Assembly (NCBI GenBank): GCA_943912335.1
Contig: CALTUD010000015.1
Span: 1-64,000 of the forward strand
Direction: 5' to 3'
Length of the DNA stretch: 64,000 nt
Origin: an uncultured Acetobacteraceae bacterium
GTDB lineage: Bacteria > Pseudomonadota > Alphaproteobacteria > Acetobacterales > Acetobacteraceae
This document shows, one piece after another, positions 28,151-36,954 of this stretch. The stretch's first letter is position 1; each line of letters opens with the position of its first letter. The position numbers and the translations under genes were made by a program. Under the pieces are notes generated by a model. That model searched no databases and was not told the origin of the DNA. It worked only from the letters and a program-made list of their open reading frames with translations.

Positions 28151-29139
28151 GCGCGCTGGCCGCACGTCTGCGCCGGATCGATCCGGCGATCGCGCAGCTT
28201 CTGCTGCTCACCGTTCTGGTGTTCGTGGGGATGAGCTTCCTGGAGCCGCGCCGGTTCCTGCGACCCTATGTGTTCGAATCGATCACCTTCGTGGCGCCGG
28301 AACTCGGCCTGCTGGCGGTGGCGATGATGGTGACGATGCTCACCGGCGGCATCGACCTCTCGGTGATCGGCATCGCCAATCTGGCCGGCATCCTGGCCGG
28401 GATGTTCTTTCATGCCGTCGGCGGGGCGCACGGGCCGGGTCTGGCCGGTCTGGCCGCGGGTCCGGTGCTGGTCGGCGTGCTGATCGCGCTCGGCGTCGGG
28501 CTGCTGGGCGGCGCGTTGAACGGGGCGCTGGTGTCGCAGGCCAAGATCACGCCGATCCTGGCCACCATCGGCACCGGGCAGATTTTCACCGGCATCGCGC
28601 TGGTGCTGACCGGCGGGCCTGCGATCGTCGGCTTTCCCCGCAGCTGGGGCGCGATCGGCAACGGCACGCTGGGCGGCGTCGCGATCCCGGCCCTGGTGTT
28701 CCTGCTGGCGGCCGGCGCGGTCTGGCTGATCCTGGCGCGCACCCCGTTCGGCGTCGGCCTGAAGCTGATCGGCACCTCGGCGCGTGCGGCGCGCTTCGCG
28801 GGCCTGCGCACGGTGCGGACGGTATGGCTGTCCTATGTGTTGAGCGGCGTTCTGGCGAGCCTTGCCGGAATCATCCTGAGCGGCCGCACCAACGCCGCCA
28901 AGTCGGATTATGGCGTGTCCTATCTGTTGCAGGCGGTGCTGATCGCGGTGCTGGGCGGGACCAACCCGGCCGGCGGTCGCGGCTCGGTGCCCGGCATCGT
29001 GCTGGCGCTGATCGCGCTGATGCTGCTCTCGTCCGGCCTGCAGATCATGCGGTTCAGCAACTTCCTGGTGGATTTCATCTGGGGGGCGTTCCTGCTGCTA
29101 TCCATCGCGCTGAACGCGCTCCGGACCCGTCGTGGTTGA
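28147..29139 (+). CDS. Sugar ABC transporter permease 2
   Basis: A 330-aa RbsC-family permease with about 9-10 membrane segments. Motifs are TMLTGGIDLSVIGIANLAG, GLLGGALNGALVSQAKITPI and LQAVLIAVLGGTNPAGGRGS. It is the heterodimer partner of the preceding permease. Coupling is tight: ATGA overlap at its start and a GTG overlap with the DUF4432 gene at its end. Confidence 0.92.
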   Translation: MSALAARLRRIDPAIAQLLLLTVLVFVGMSFLEPRRFLRPYVFESITFVAPELGLLAVAMMVTMLTGGIDLSVIGIANLAGILAGMFFHAVGGAHGPGLAGLAAGPVLVGVLIALGVGLLGGALNGALVSQAKITPILATIGTGQIFTGIALVLTGGPAIVGFPRSWGAIGNGTLGGVAIPALVFLLAAGAVWLILARTPFGVGLKLIGTSARAARFAGLRTVRTVWLSYVLSGVLASLAGIILSGRTNAAKSDYGVSYLLQAVLIAVLGGTNPAGGRGSVPGIVLALIALMLLSSGLQIMRFSNFLVDFIWGAFLLLSIALNALRTRRG

Positions 29140-30226
29140 CCCGGACACCGCCCCCGTGCGTGCGCGCATCCCGCTGCGCCAGGACGCGCCGGACGGTCCG
29201 GTGGTGCAGGCGGGCACGCTGTCCGCCAGCCTGTTCCGTTATCCGGGCGGGGTGCGCGGCCTGACGCTGGCCAATGCGCGCGGCAGCGTGACCGTGCTGC
29301 CCTGGATGGGGCAGATGGTCTGGGACGCGACGTTCGACGGCGTGCGTCTGGGTATGCGCTCCTTGTTCGCCGAGCCGGTATCCGGCGCCCGGACGATCGG
29401 CGAGACCTATGGCTGCCTCGCCTTCCATAGCGGGTTGCTGCGCAACGGCGTTCCGGGGCCCCGTGACGACCATGCCGCGCATGGCGAGTTTCCCTGTGCG
29501 ACGATGAACGACGCGGCGATCGAACTGCTCGACGGTCCGGATGGCCCGGCGCTGCGCCTAGTCGGCGAGCGGGTGCATACGGAGGGGTTCGGCGCCGCCT
29601 ATCTGGCGCGTCCGAGCGTGACGTTGCGTGCGGACGGCACCGCGTTCGCGTTCGGCATGGCGGTGCGCAACCGGTCCGCACGGCCGATGCCGCTGATGTA
29701 CATGGCGCACGTCAATCCCGGTTTCGTCGAGAACGGGCGCATCGTGCAGCCGATGCCGTGGACGCCCGAGCATGTGCGTGTGCGCCGTGCCGTGCCGCGC
29801 CACGTGCGGCCGGACCCGGCCTATCTGGCGCGGATCGAGGCGTTCGGTGCGGAGCCGTCGCGGGCGCGGACCCTGTCCGACCCGGCCGCCTTCGAGCCGG
29901 AGCAGGTGTTCTACCTGTCCGGGCTGCGCACGGACGCCGAGGGACGGGCGACGCAGTTGCTGCGTTCGCCGGAAGGCTGGGCATACAGCCTGTCGCACCG
30001 GCCGGACGCGCTGCCGCATTGCGTGCGCTGGTTGATGCATGACGGCGATGCGGGGGTGGCGGCGTTCGCGCTGCCCTCCACCTGCGAGCCGGAGGGCTAC
30101 GAGGCCGAATCGGCCAAAGGGAATGTCCGCTTTCTCGGGGCGGGCGAGGAAGCCCGGTTCGCGGTCGAGATCGGTTTTCTCGATGCGGAGGCGGCAGAGA
30201 GAATGGGAGCGGCGATCGCGCCGTGA
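29132..30226 (+). CDS. DUF4432 / aldose 1-epimerase-like protein
   Basis: A 364-aa galactose-mutarotase-like protein. It shows VTVLPWMGQMVWDATFDG, the family's carbohydrate-binding N-terminal strand set, then FHSGLLRNGVPGPRDDHAAHGE with His residues in the usual active-site region, and PLMYMAHVNPGF. It probably interconverts sugar anomers for the downstream kinase. By recollection, Salmonella deoX in the deoxyribose deoQKPX regulon occupies a comparable place; homology needs checking. The GTG start at 29132 overlaps the permease stop, and its own stop overlaps the kinase start. Confidence 0.82.
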   Translation: MVDPDTAPVRARIPLRQDAPDGPVVQAGTLSASLFRYPGGVRGLTLANARGSVTVLPWMGQMVWDATFDGVRLGMRSLFAEPVSGARTIGETYGCLAFHSGLLRNGVPGPRDDHAAHGEFPCATMNDAAIELLDGPDGPALRLVGERVHTEGFGAAYLARPSVTLRADGTAFAFGMAVRNRSARPMPLMYMAHVNPGFVENGRIVQPMPWTPEHVRVRRAVPRHVRPDPAYLARIEAFGAEPSRARTLSDPAAFEPEQVFYLSGLRTDAEGRATQLLRSPEGWAYSLSHRPDALPHCVRWLMHDGDAGVAAFALPSTCEPEGYEAESAKGNVRFLGAGEEARFAVEIGFLDAEAAERMGAAIAP

Positions 30227-31176
30227 GCGGGATGGGGAGCGGAAGCGTGTCCGGAATGATCGGCGTGGTCGGCAGCAACATGGTCGATCTGGTGACGACG
30301 GTGGGGCGCATGCCGGATTGGGGCGAAACGCTGGAAGCGCCGGGCTTCGCCATGGGTTTCGGCGGCAAGGGCGCCAACCAGGCGGTCGCGGCGGCCAAGC
30401 TGGGGGCGTCGGTGATGATGGTGACCCGGGTCGGCGACGATCTGTTCGGCGGCGACGTGAAGGCCAATCTGGATCGCAACGGCGTGGATGTGCGCCATGT
30501 GCGAACGGCGCCGGGAACGGCGAACGGCGTCGCGCCGATCTTCATCGACCCCAACGGCGAGAACGCGATCCTGATCGTCAAGGGCGCCAACGACCATCTC
30601 TCGCCGGCTGATGTGGATGCGGCGGCAGCCGATCTGGCCCGATGCGGGCTGATCGTGTTGCAGCTCGAAGTGCCGCTGGAGACGGTCTACCACACCATCG
30701 ACTGGGCGCGGGGGCAGGGCGTGCCGGTGCTGCTGAACCCGGCCCCGGCCAACCCTGCGCTCGATCTCGACCGGGTGAAGGACGTGGCGTTCTTCATGCC
30801 GAACCAGACCGAGCTGGCGCTGCTGACAGGTCGGGAAACCGGAACGGTCGAGCAGGCGACGGAGGCCGCGCAGCTCCTGCTCGCGCGCGGGATGGGCACG
30901 GTGGTGGTGACGCTGGGTGGTGACGGTGCGCTGCTGGTGACGCCGGATGGGGTGGAGCACCTGCCGCCGGTGCGCGTGCAGGCGCGCGACACGAGCGGCG
31001 CCGGCGATGCGTTCATCGGCGCGTTCGCGGCGCACTACATGGGTGGTCTGGCGCTGCGTCCCGCGCTGGCGCAGGCGACGCGCTATGCGGCGCTGTCGGT
31101 GACCCGCGCCGGCACGCAGGCGAGTTTTGCCGATCGGGACGAATTCGCGGCGTTCGAGCCAGCGGCAGGCGCATAG
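30223..31176 (+). CDS. Ribokinase-family sugar kinase (candidate deoxyribokinase)
   Basis: A 317-aa PfkB-family kinase. The sugar-binding GGKGANQAVAAAKLG lies at about 47-61. The catalytic anion-hole motif DTSGAGDAFIGAF sits near residue 262, with the Asp base in GAGD. The pattern fits ribokinase and deoxyribokinase (DeoK), which cannot be separated by eye. Being in an operon with deoC favours 2-deoxyribose as substrate. GTG at 30223 overlaps the previous stop; ATG codons three and eleven residues later are alternatives. It is the last gene of the island. Confidence 0.88.
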   Translation: MSGMGSGSVSGMIGVVGSNMVDLVTTVGRMPDWGETLEAPGFAMGFGGKGANQAVAAAKLGASVMMVTRVGDDLFGGDVKANLDRNGVDVRHVRTAPGTANGVAPIFIDPNGENAILIVKGANDHLSPADVDAAAADLARCGLIVLQLEVPLETVYHTIDWARGQGVPVLLNPAPANPALDLDRVKDVAFFMPNQTELALLTGRETGTVEQATEAAQLLLARGMGTVVVTLGGDGALLVTPDGVEHLPPVRVQARDTSGAGDAFIGAFAAHYMGGLALRPALAQATRYAALSVTRAGTQASFADRDEFAAFEPAAGA

Positions 31177-31236
31177 GCGCTTCCCTTTCAGGACAGGCGT
31201 GCCGGGCGGGAGCAGCGGTGTGCGATGCCGGTCCGG

Positions 31237-31740
31237 TCAGCCGGCGGTTGGCACCTTGCGGACGAAATCCTCGGCGATCCTGCCGCATATCGTCTCGGTC
31301 GCGGGCGCGTTCGGCTTGCCGATATGCGCCACGTTCAGCCGCTCCAGACTGCCACCGGACGCGAACAGCGCCACCACCGCGTCGCGCACCTTGGGGTCGG
31401 CGGTCGGCTGCGCCCCGCCCAACAGGGCCTTCGCCAGGATGATCGCGTTCGCATGATCCACAAAGGCGATCGCCAGCGACACGCCCGCCGGATTGACGTT
31501 GTCGTTGACGTCGGTGTCGAGGACGACGTCGAGTTCGTAGGCCGGTAGCAGGTCCACCAGAACGAGGCCTGGACGGTGCGAAAGGGCGGATTCCAGGCAT
31601 GCGCGCAGCGGCGCCGTGACGCTGGTGTCGCCCAGCACCTTCAGCCCCACCCGGACCGGATCGGCCGCCCGCGCCGACGATGCGGTGGCGCAGCCGATGA
31701 CGAGGGTCGCGAACAGGTGCAAGGCCGTGATCCGTCGCAC
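31237..31740 (-). CDS. Secreted hypothetical protein
   Basis: A 167-aa protein, GTG start at 31740, with GGAGGA 8 nt upstream. Residues 1-25 form a Sec signal peptide (LHLFATLVIGCATASSARAAD). The mature part is mixed alpha/beta with no recognised motif (LVLVDLLPAYELDVVLDTDV, AIAFVDHANAIILAKALLGG). It contains Cys41 and one further Cys near the C-terminus. It is convergent with the kinase operon and divergent from rpsF. No function is proposed. Confidence 0.7.
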   Translation of the reverse strand: MRRITALHLFATLVIGCATASSARAADPVRVGLKVLGDTSVTAPLRACLESALSHRPGLVLVDLLPAYELDVVLDTDVNDNVNPAGVSLAIAFVDHANAIILAKALLGGAQPTADPKVRDAVVALFASGGSLERLNVAHIGKPNAPATETICGRIAEDFVRKVPTAG

Positions 31741-32015
31741 GAATATCGTCCTCCGTCCCCGATCGTTTCGCTGACGATCCTACGTGATCGTGTCGACGGC
31801 CGAAAGAAGGCTGACGCAGCCTCCGTCCCGGAACCGGCCCGATCGGGCCTGGGTGCGATTTCCCTTGCGCGGGCGCAGGCTTCCGTGCTCTACGCCGCGG
31901 CTTCCCTGCCGGAGCGAGTGGCATCGCGCCGGCTATACCCGTGCCGTGATCCACGGCGCCGCCAGCCGGGATTCCCCCCGGAACGGTCGGGTTGAACCAT
32001 CCGAAGGGAGAACCC

Positions 32016-32495
32016 ATGCCACTGTATGAAAGCGTGCTGATCGCACGTAACGACATCACCCAGGCTCAGGTCGACCTGATCGCCGACAACATCTCCGTTC
32101 TGGTCGAGAACGACGGTGGTTCGGTGAAGAAGCGGGAATATTGGGGCCTTCGCAGCCTCGCCTACCGCATCAAGAAGAACCGCAAGGGCCACTACCTGCT
32201 GCTCGGCCTCGACGCCAAGCCGTCCTCCATCGCCGAGATGGAGCGTCAGCTGGGCCTGAACGAAGACGTGCTGCGCTTCCTGACGCTGCGCGTCGAGGCG
32301 ATCGACGAGGCGCCGTCCGCGATCCTGAGCCGCAAGGGTGACGATCGCGAGCGCGGTTTCCGCGGGCCGAAGCCGGCCGGTCGTTTCGATAGCGGCCGCA
32401 AGCGCGGCTACGACGATCGCGAAGAGTTCCGCGCCCGTGGCGAGGATGGCGACCGCGCGCCGCGCGGTGGCCGTGAGATGGCCGAGGCGGAGTAA
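32016..32495 (+). CDS. rpsF: 30S ribosomal protein S6
   Basis: A small-subunit protein that pairs with S18 on the platform. The 159-aa protein has the S6 ferredoxin-like core (1-100; YESVLIARNDITQAQVD, YWGLRSLAYRIKKNRKGHY). A long charged Arg/Gly/Asp tail follows (about 105-159), as in other alphaproteobacteria. GAAGGGAG precedes the ATG at 32016. It heads the rpsF-rpsR-rplI operon, with gaps of 6 and 12 nt. Confidence 0.97.
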   Translation: MPLYESVLIARNDITQAQVDLIADNISVLVENDGGSVKKREYWGLRSLAYRIKKNRKGHYLLLGLDAKPSSIAEMERQLGLNEDVLRFLTLRVEAIDEAPSAILSRKGDDRERGFRGPKPAGRFDSGRKRGYDDREEFRARGEDGDRAPRGGREMAEAE

Positions 32496-32501
32496 GCACC
32501 C

Positions 32502-32798
32502 ATGTCGCAGACCACCAACAACCAGGGTGCTGGCGAGGAAACCGGCCCGGCCGGCCGTCGCACCGCCGTGGGCGCCCGTCGCCCGTTCTACCGTCGCCGC
32601 AAGTCCTGCCCGTTCTCCGGCCCGAACGCGCCGAAGATCGACTACAAGGACGTGCGTCTGCTGAGCCGCTTCCTGAGCGAGCGCGGCAAGATCGTGCCGA
32701 GCCGCATCACCGCGGTGTCCGCGAAGAAGCAGCGCGAGCTGGCCAACGCCATCAAGCGCGCCCGCTTCCTGGCGCTGCTCCCCTACATCCTGAGCTGA
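32502..32798 (+). CDS. rpsR: 30S ribosomal protein S18
   Basis: A 98-aa protein with the S18 core (RRKSCPFSGPNAPKIDYKDV, SRITAVSAKKQRELANAIKR). The N-terminal 25 residues are an extension rich in Gly, Thr and Ala. The Cys in KSCPF may bind zinc, but a full zinc ribbon is not present. It sits between rpsF and rplI. Confidence 0.97.
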   Translation: MSQTTNNQGAGEETGPAGRRTAVGARRPFYRRRKSCPFSGPNAPKIDYKDVRLLSRFLSERGKIVPSRITAVSAKKQRELANAIKRARFLALLPYILS

Positions 32799-32810
32799 GG
32801 GAGCAGAACC

Positions 32811-33383
32811 ATGTCCGCTACCGAAGTGATCCTGCTCCAGCGCGTTGAGAAGCTGGGCCAGATGGGCGAGATCGTGAAGGTGAAGCCGGGTTATGCCCGC
32901 AACTACCTTCTGCCGCAGGGCAAGGCGATCCGTTCCAACGCCAACAACCGTGAGCGTTTCGAGCGCGAGCGCATCCAGCTCGAGGCGAACAACCTCAAGC
33001 GTCGCGAGGAGGCCGAGCGTCTCGCCGAGCGCGTGAACGGCCTGACGGTCGTCATCATCCGCCAGGCCGGCGACAGCGGCAGCCTGTACGGCTCCGTCTC
33101 GCCGCGCGACATCGCCGTGGCCGCGGCCGAGGGCGGTCTGACCATCGACCGTTCGCAGGTGCAGCTCGCCCACCCGATCAAGACGCTCGGCCTCGCCGAC
33201 GTCCGCGTGGTGCTGCATCCGGAAGTGACCATCCGCGTGGTCGCCAACGTCGCCCGTTCCGTGGAAGAGGCCGAGCGCCAGGCCCGCGGCGAGCGTATCG
33301 GCCGCGACGACGAGGACGAGGACGATCAGGACGCCGAGGCGATGTTCGACGCCGAGGCGACCGAGGACGACGAAACGGTCTGA
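32811..33383 (+). CDS. rplI: 50S ribosomal protein L9
   Basis: A 190-aa protein with the L9 N-terminal RNA-binding domain (VILLQRVEKLGQMGEIVKV, then GYARNYLLPQGKA). A connecting helix (about 40-80) and the C-terminal domain (GSLYGSVSPRDIA) follow. The last 35 residues form a strongly acidic tail (DDEDEDDQDAEAMFDAEA), longer than in enterobacteria. It ends the S6 operon, before a strong terminator. Confidence 0.97.
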   Translation: MSATEVILLQRVEKLGQMGEIVKVKPGYARNYLLPQGKAIRSNANNRERFERERIQLEANNLKRREEAERLAERVNGLTVVIIRQAGDSGSLYGSVSPRDIAVAAAEGGLTIDRSQVQLAHPIKTLGLADVRVVLHPEVTIRVVANVARSVEEAERQARGERIGRDDEDEDDQDAEAMFDAEATEDDETV

Positions 33384-33410
33384 AGCGTTACGCTTCTGCC
33401 ACAGTCGGGA

Positions 33411-33440
33411 GGCCCGGAACCGCGAGGTTCCGGGCCTTTT
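33411..33440 (+). terminator. Strong intrinsic terminator of the rpsF operon
   Basis: GGCCCGGAACC (33411-33421) pairs perfectly with GGTTCCGGGCC (33426-33436) around a GCGA loop, followed by TTTT. A small extra hairpin, GAAGCG-TTA-CGCTTC (33382-33396), lies at the rplI stop. Confidence 0.92.
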
Positions 33441-33514
33441 CCGTTCTGAGCGGTTTTTGACCGAGAGCGTTGCAACGCGTCATCCTGCCGGGAGGACTGA
33501 CGCGGAGGTTCGCC

Positions 33515-34732
33515 ATGAACAGCTTGCTCGATCTCGTGCTCCGGCGCTTCATCCGCCAGGGCCGTTTGAGGGTCCGCTATTCAGACGGCACCGAGCGCGC
33601 CTACGGCACCGGCGATCCCCAGGCTGGCATCGCCTTCACGGATCCTTCGGTCGAGAAGGGGATGCTGCTCAATCCTGGCCTCGTCTTCGGCGAGGCCTAC
33701 ATGGACGGCAAGATCGTGCTGACTGACGGCACGCTCTACGATCTGCTCGACATCTTCATGGTCGCGGCCCTGCATGGCGGCCATCCGGGCGCCGCGATCG
33801 CGTCGCGCCTGCGGGAAGCCAAGCGGCTCTGGACACAATACAACCCGGCTCCGCGCGCGCAGCGCAACGTGGCGCACCACTACAATCTCAGCGGCCAGCT
33901 CTACAGCCTGTTTCTGGATAGCGACCGGCAATATTCCTGCGCTTACTTCCCACACGGAGATGAGACGCTGGAGGAAGCGCAGGTGCTGAAGAAGCGCCAC
34001 ATCGCCTCCAAGCTGAAACTCGACCGGCCCGATCTCGAGGTGCTCGATATCGGCTGCGGCTGGGGCGGCATGGCGCTCACGCTCGCGCGCGATTACGGCG
34101 CACGCGTCACCGGCATCACCCTGTCCACCGAACAGCTCGCCGCTGCGCGCGCGCGTGCGCGCGAGGCCGGGCTGGAGGACCGCGTCCGGTTCGAGCTGAT
34201 GGATTATCGCTCGGTCTCCGCGCGCTACGACCGGGTCGTGTCGGTGGGCATGTTCGAGCATGTCGGCATCGGCCATTTCGACCGCTATTTCCGCGCCATA
34301 CGCGATTGCCTGCGCCATGACGGCGTGGCGCTGGTGCATTCGATCGGCCGCAGGGAAGGGCCCGGCGCGACCAATGCGTGGCTGGACAAATACATCTTCC
34401 CCGGCGGCTATTCGCCGGCGCTGAGCGAGACTTTCGCCGCCGTGGAGCGCTCCGGCCTTTGGGTCACGGATTGCGAGATCCTGCGTCTGCACTACGCCAA
34501 GACGATTGCGCATTGGCGCAGCCGCTTTCAGGCCAATCGCGCCGTGATCGCCGGGCTCTACGACGAGCGCTTCTGTCGCATGTTCGAACTCTATCTGGCC
34601 GGCTCGGAGATCGCCTTCCGCCGCCAGGGCCACATGAACTTCCAGCTTCAGCTCACCCGCGAAACGGAAGCGGTACCCCTGTCACGCGACTACATGTTCG
34701 ACGCTGAGCGCGCGGCGGCCGGACAAGCCTGA
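33515..34732 (+). CDS. Cyclopropane-fatty-acid-phospholipid synthase family methyltransferase
   Basis: A 405-aa class I SAM methyltransferase of the CFA synthase family, expected to add a methylene bridge to unsaturated acyl chains of membrane lipids. Motifs are the SAM loop VLDIGCGWGGMALTLA (about 175-190), GITLSTEQLAAAR, SVGMFEHVGIGHFDRYF, and YIFPGGYSPAL. The N-terminal domain of about 125 residues fits this family (NVAHHYNLSGQLYSLFLD). The ATG at 33515 has GGAGG 6 nt upstream. CFA formation is typical of acid- and ethanol-stressed bacteria. Confidence 0.9.
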   Translation: MNSLLDLVLRRFIRQGRLRVRYSDGTERAYGTGDPQAGIAFTDPSVEKGMLLNPGLVFGEAYMDGKIVLTDGTLYDLLDIFMVAALHGGHPGAAIASRLREAKRLWTQYNPAPRAQRNVAHHYNLSGQLYSLFLDSDRQYSCAYFPHGDETLEEAQVLKKRHIASKLKLDRPDLEVLDIGCGWGGMALTLARDYGARVTGITLSTEQLAAARARAREAGLEDRVRFELMDYRSVSARYDRVVSVGMFEHVGIGHFDRYFRAIRDCLRHDGVALVHSIGRREGPGATNAWLDKYIFPGGYSPALSETFAAVERSGLWVTDCEILRLHYAKTIAHWRSRFQANRAVIAGLYDERFCRMFELYLAGSEIAFRRQGHMNFQLQLTRETEAVPLSRDYMFDAERAAAGQA

Positions 34733-34747
34733 CGGGAAACGACCGAT

Positions 34748-35191
34748 ATGGCACATGACCCGATTGTGCTCCGTACTCTGCTGACCGACGCCGCTCCGCC
34801 GGATCTCGACCTGTCCTTCCGCGCCATGTTCGGCGGCATCATGGCCTATGCTGACGGTAAGCCGTTCGCCTCCTTGTCCGATGTCGGGCTGGCGATGAAG
34901 TGCAGCGGCAAGGAGCGCGATGCCTTGCTGGCGATCCAGGGCGCGGCTCCGCTTCGCTATGGACCGGACCAGCCGCCCAGCAAGTCCTATGTTCTCCTCC
35001 CGGATTCGTTGCTGGAGCCGGAAACATTACGCTCCCGGATCGTCCGCTGCGCTGCGAGCCTGCCGGCCAAGCGCAGGACACAACAATTAGGAACAGAGGA
35101 ATGGTCGCCCGTATCAGTTTCGTCGAACTTCCGGCGCCGAATCTTGGCGCTGCGCGGTCCTTCTACTCGCAGGCATTCGGTTGGGCCTTGA
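34748..35191 (+). CDS. TfoX N-terminal domain protein with an out-of-frame 3' overlap
   Basis: A 147-aa frame whose first 105 residues match the TfoX-N domain (LRTLLTDAAPPDLDLSFRAM, FGGIMAYADGKPFASL, YVLLPDSLLEPE). These standalone domains have no firm function; no competence role should be assumed. The last 40 or so residues (RRTQQLGTEEWSPV onward) look unlike the family and overlap the next gene by 91 nt in another frame. A natural TAG lies in a neighbouring frame at about 35090, so a one-base frameshift near the 3' end, or an overlong tail, is possible. Confidence 0.7.
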   Translation: MAHDPIVLRTLLTDAAPPDLDLSFRAMFGGIMAYADGKPFASLSDVGLAMKCSGKERDALLAIQGAAPLRYGPDQPPSKSYVLLPDSLLEPETLRSRIVRCAASLPAKRRTQQLGTEEWSPVSVSSNFRRRILALRGPSTRRHSVGP

Positions 35192-35439
35192 CCGATTTCG
35201 GCCCCAGCTACTCCTGCACGATGAACGGAGAGACCGATCTGGGTTTGCAGGGAGATATGCAGGAAGCGGCGGCTCAACCACTTCCCGTCATCCAGGTGGA
35301 TGATCTCGACGCCGCGCAACGCGCCGTGGAGCGGGCCGGAGGCCGGATCAGCCGGGCCGCTTTCGGCTTCCCCGGCGGCCGGCGCTTTCACTTCCTCGAT
35401 CCGAACGGCCTCGAACTGGCGGCGATGCAGCCGGACTGA
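35101..35439 (+). CDS. VOC (glyoxalase/bleomycin-resistance fold) family protein
   Basis: A 112-aa single-domain VOC protein: ISFVELPAPNLGAARSFYSQ, FGWALTDFGPSYSC, then RRFHFLDPNGLELAAM near the C-terminus with Glu as a possible metal ligand. The substrate is unknown. AGAGGA directly precedes the ATG at 35101, a convincing ribosome-binding site that lies inside the tail of the preceding TfoX-like frame. Confidence 0.85.
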   Translation: MVARISFVELPAPNLGAARSFYSQAFGWALTDFGPSYSCTMNGETDLGLQGDMQEAAAQPLPVIQVDDLDAAQRAVERAGGRISRAAFGFPGGRRFHFLDPNGLELAAMQPD

Positions 35440-35451
35440 GGTGTCCGTGCG

Positions 35452-35479
35452 CCGGATTGGCCTGTAGCGGCCAATCCGG
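35452..35479. terminator. Hairpin between convergent VOC and fumC genes
   Basis: CCGGATTGGCC (35452-35462) and GGCCAATCCGG (35469-35479) pair perfectly over 11 bp with a 6-nt loop. It lies 12 nt after the VOC stop and 9 nt from the fumC stop. There is no T-run on either strand, so bidirectional termination is likely but unproven. Confidence 0.65.
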
Positions 35480-35488
35480 TGGCGCGAC

Positions 35489-36943
35489 TCAGGCTCCCGC
35501 GACGCCTTCGCCGATCATGTCGGCCGGCACGACGATGCGGTCGAAGGTGTCGGCGTCGATCTTGCCGGAGCGGAGCGCTGCGTCGCGCAGGGTATCGCCG
35601 GTGGCGGCGGCGTCCTCAGCGATGTGAGCGGCGTTCTGGTAGCCGATATGCGGGGCGAGCGCCGTGACCAGCATCAGGGATCGGTCGATGCTGTGGTCGA
35701 TCGCGTCGCGGTTCAACTCGGTGCCTTCGACCGAATAGGTGCGGAACTTCTCCATTCCGTCCGCCAGGATGGTAGCGCCGTGCAGCACGTTGTTGATGAT
35801 GATCGGCCGCATCGCGTTCAGCTCGAAGTTGCCCTGGCTACCGGCGAAGGCGACCGCGTTGTCGTCGCCGATCACCTGAATCGCGATCATCACGATCGCC
35901 TCGCACTGGGTCGGGTTGACCTTGCCCGGCATGATCGACGAACCGGGCTCGTTATCCGGCAGCTTCAACTCACCAAGTCCGCAGCGCGGACCCGAAGCCA
36001 GCCAGCGCATGTCGTTGGCGATCTTCATCAGCGCCACGGCCAGCCCGCGCAGCGCCGCCGACGCGCGTACCATGGCGTCGAGCGAGCCTTGCGCCATGAA
36101 CTTGTTGGGTGCCGTGACAAACGGCTTGCCGGTGAGATCGGCGATCCGTTTCGCCACCTGTTCGGAAAACTCCTTCGGGGCATTCAACCCGGTGCCGACC
36201 GCCGTGCCGCCGAGAGCCAGTTCGTAGAGACCTTCGCGCGAGCGTTCGATCTCGCGCTGGGCTGCGCGCAGTTGCGCCGCCCAGCCGGACCATTCCTGCC
36301 CGACCGAGAGCGGCACGGCGTCCTGGAGATGGGTGCGGCCGGTCTTGACCACCTCCATCCAGCCTTCCGCCTTCTGCTCGATGCAGCTTGCGAGCCTGTC
36401 GAGTTCGGGCAGCAGGCGGCTGTCGATCAGTTCCACCGTTGCAACATGCATGGCGGCGGGGAAGCTGTCGTTGGAGGACTGGCTCTTGTTGACGTCGTCG
36501 TTCGGCGCGACCGGTTTCTGGGAGCCCAATTCGCCGCCCAGAAGCTGGATCGCACGGTTGGACAGCACCTCGTTGATGTTCATGTTGCTCTGCGTGCCGG
36601 AGCCGGTCTGCCACACGAACAACGGGAAATGCGCGTCGAGCTTGCCGTCGATCGCCTCGTCGGCGGCGTGGACGATAGCGTCCGCCTTCCAGTCTGGTAG
36701 GCCGCCGATCTCGCGGTTCACCAGGGCGCAGGCCTTCTTCACCACGCCATAGGCCCGGTACACCTCGACCGGCATATGGTCGCGGCCGATGGAGAAATGC
36801 TGCAGAGAGCGCTGGGTCTGTGCGCCCCAGTAGCGGTCCGCCGGCACCTCGACCTCGCCCATGGAGTCGAACTCGCGGCGTTTTCCGGTGGCGTCGATGC
36901 CGACCGGGAGATCTCGCATCGTCGGATGATCCTGCTCTGCCAT
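35489..36943 (-). CDS. fumC: Class II fumarate hydratase
   Basis: Iron-independent fumarase interconverting fumarate and malate. The 484-aa protein has the fumarase/aspartase signature GSSIMPGKVNPTQCE, the catalytic loop, and TGSGTQSNMNINEV and KTGRTHLQDAVPL substrate motifs. The ATG at 36943 follows GAGGGAGCGGG; longer upstream frames run into mqo. The N-terminus has about 15 more residues than E. coli FumC. It lies 11 nt after mqo, so fumarate-to-malate-to-oxaloacetate steps are cotranscribed. Confidence 0.96.
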   Translation of the reverse strand: MAEQDHPTMRDLPVGIDATGKRREFDSMGEVEVPADRYWGAQTQRSLQHFSIGRDHMPVEVYRAYGVVKKACALVNREIGGLPDWKADAIVHAADEAIDGKLDAHFPLFVWQTGSGTQSNMNINEVLSNRAIQLLGGELGSQKPVAPNDDVNKSQSSNDSFPAAMHVATVELIDSRLLPELDRLASCIEQKAEGWMEVVKTGRTHLQDAVPLSVGQEWSGWAAQLRAAQREIERSREGLYELALGGTAVGTGLNAPKEFSEQVAKRIADLTGKPFVTAPNKFMAQGSLDAMVRASAALRGLAVALMKIANDMRWLASGPRCGLGELKLPDNEPGSSIMPGKVNPTQCEAIVMIAIQVIGDDNAVAFAGSQGNFELNAMRPIIINNVLHGATILADGMEKFRTYSVEGTELNRDAIDHSIDRSLMLVTALAPHIGYQNAAHIAEDAAATGDTLRDAALRSGKIDADTFDRIVVPADMIGEGVAGA

Positions 36944-36954
36944 GTCCCGCTCCC

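Noticed and set aside
31930..32015. A short GC-rich hairpin in the rpsF leader that might be an S6:S18 autoregulatory site
   Set aside because: The stem is short and the CCG bulge expected for the S6:S18 motif could not be placed with confidence.
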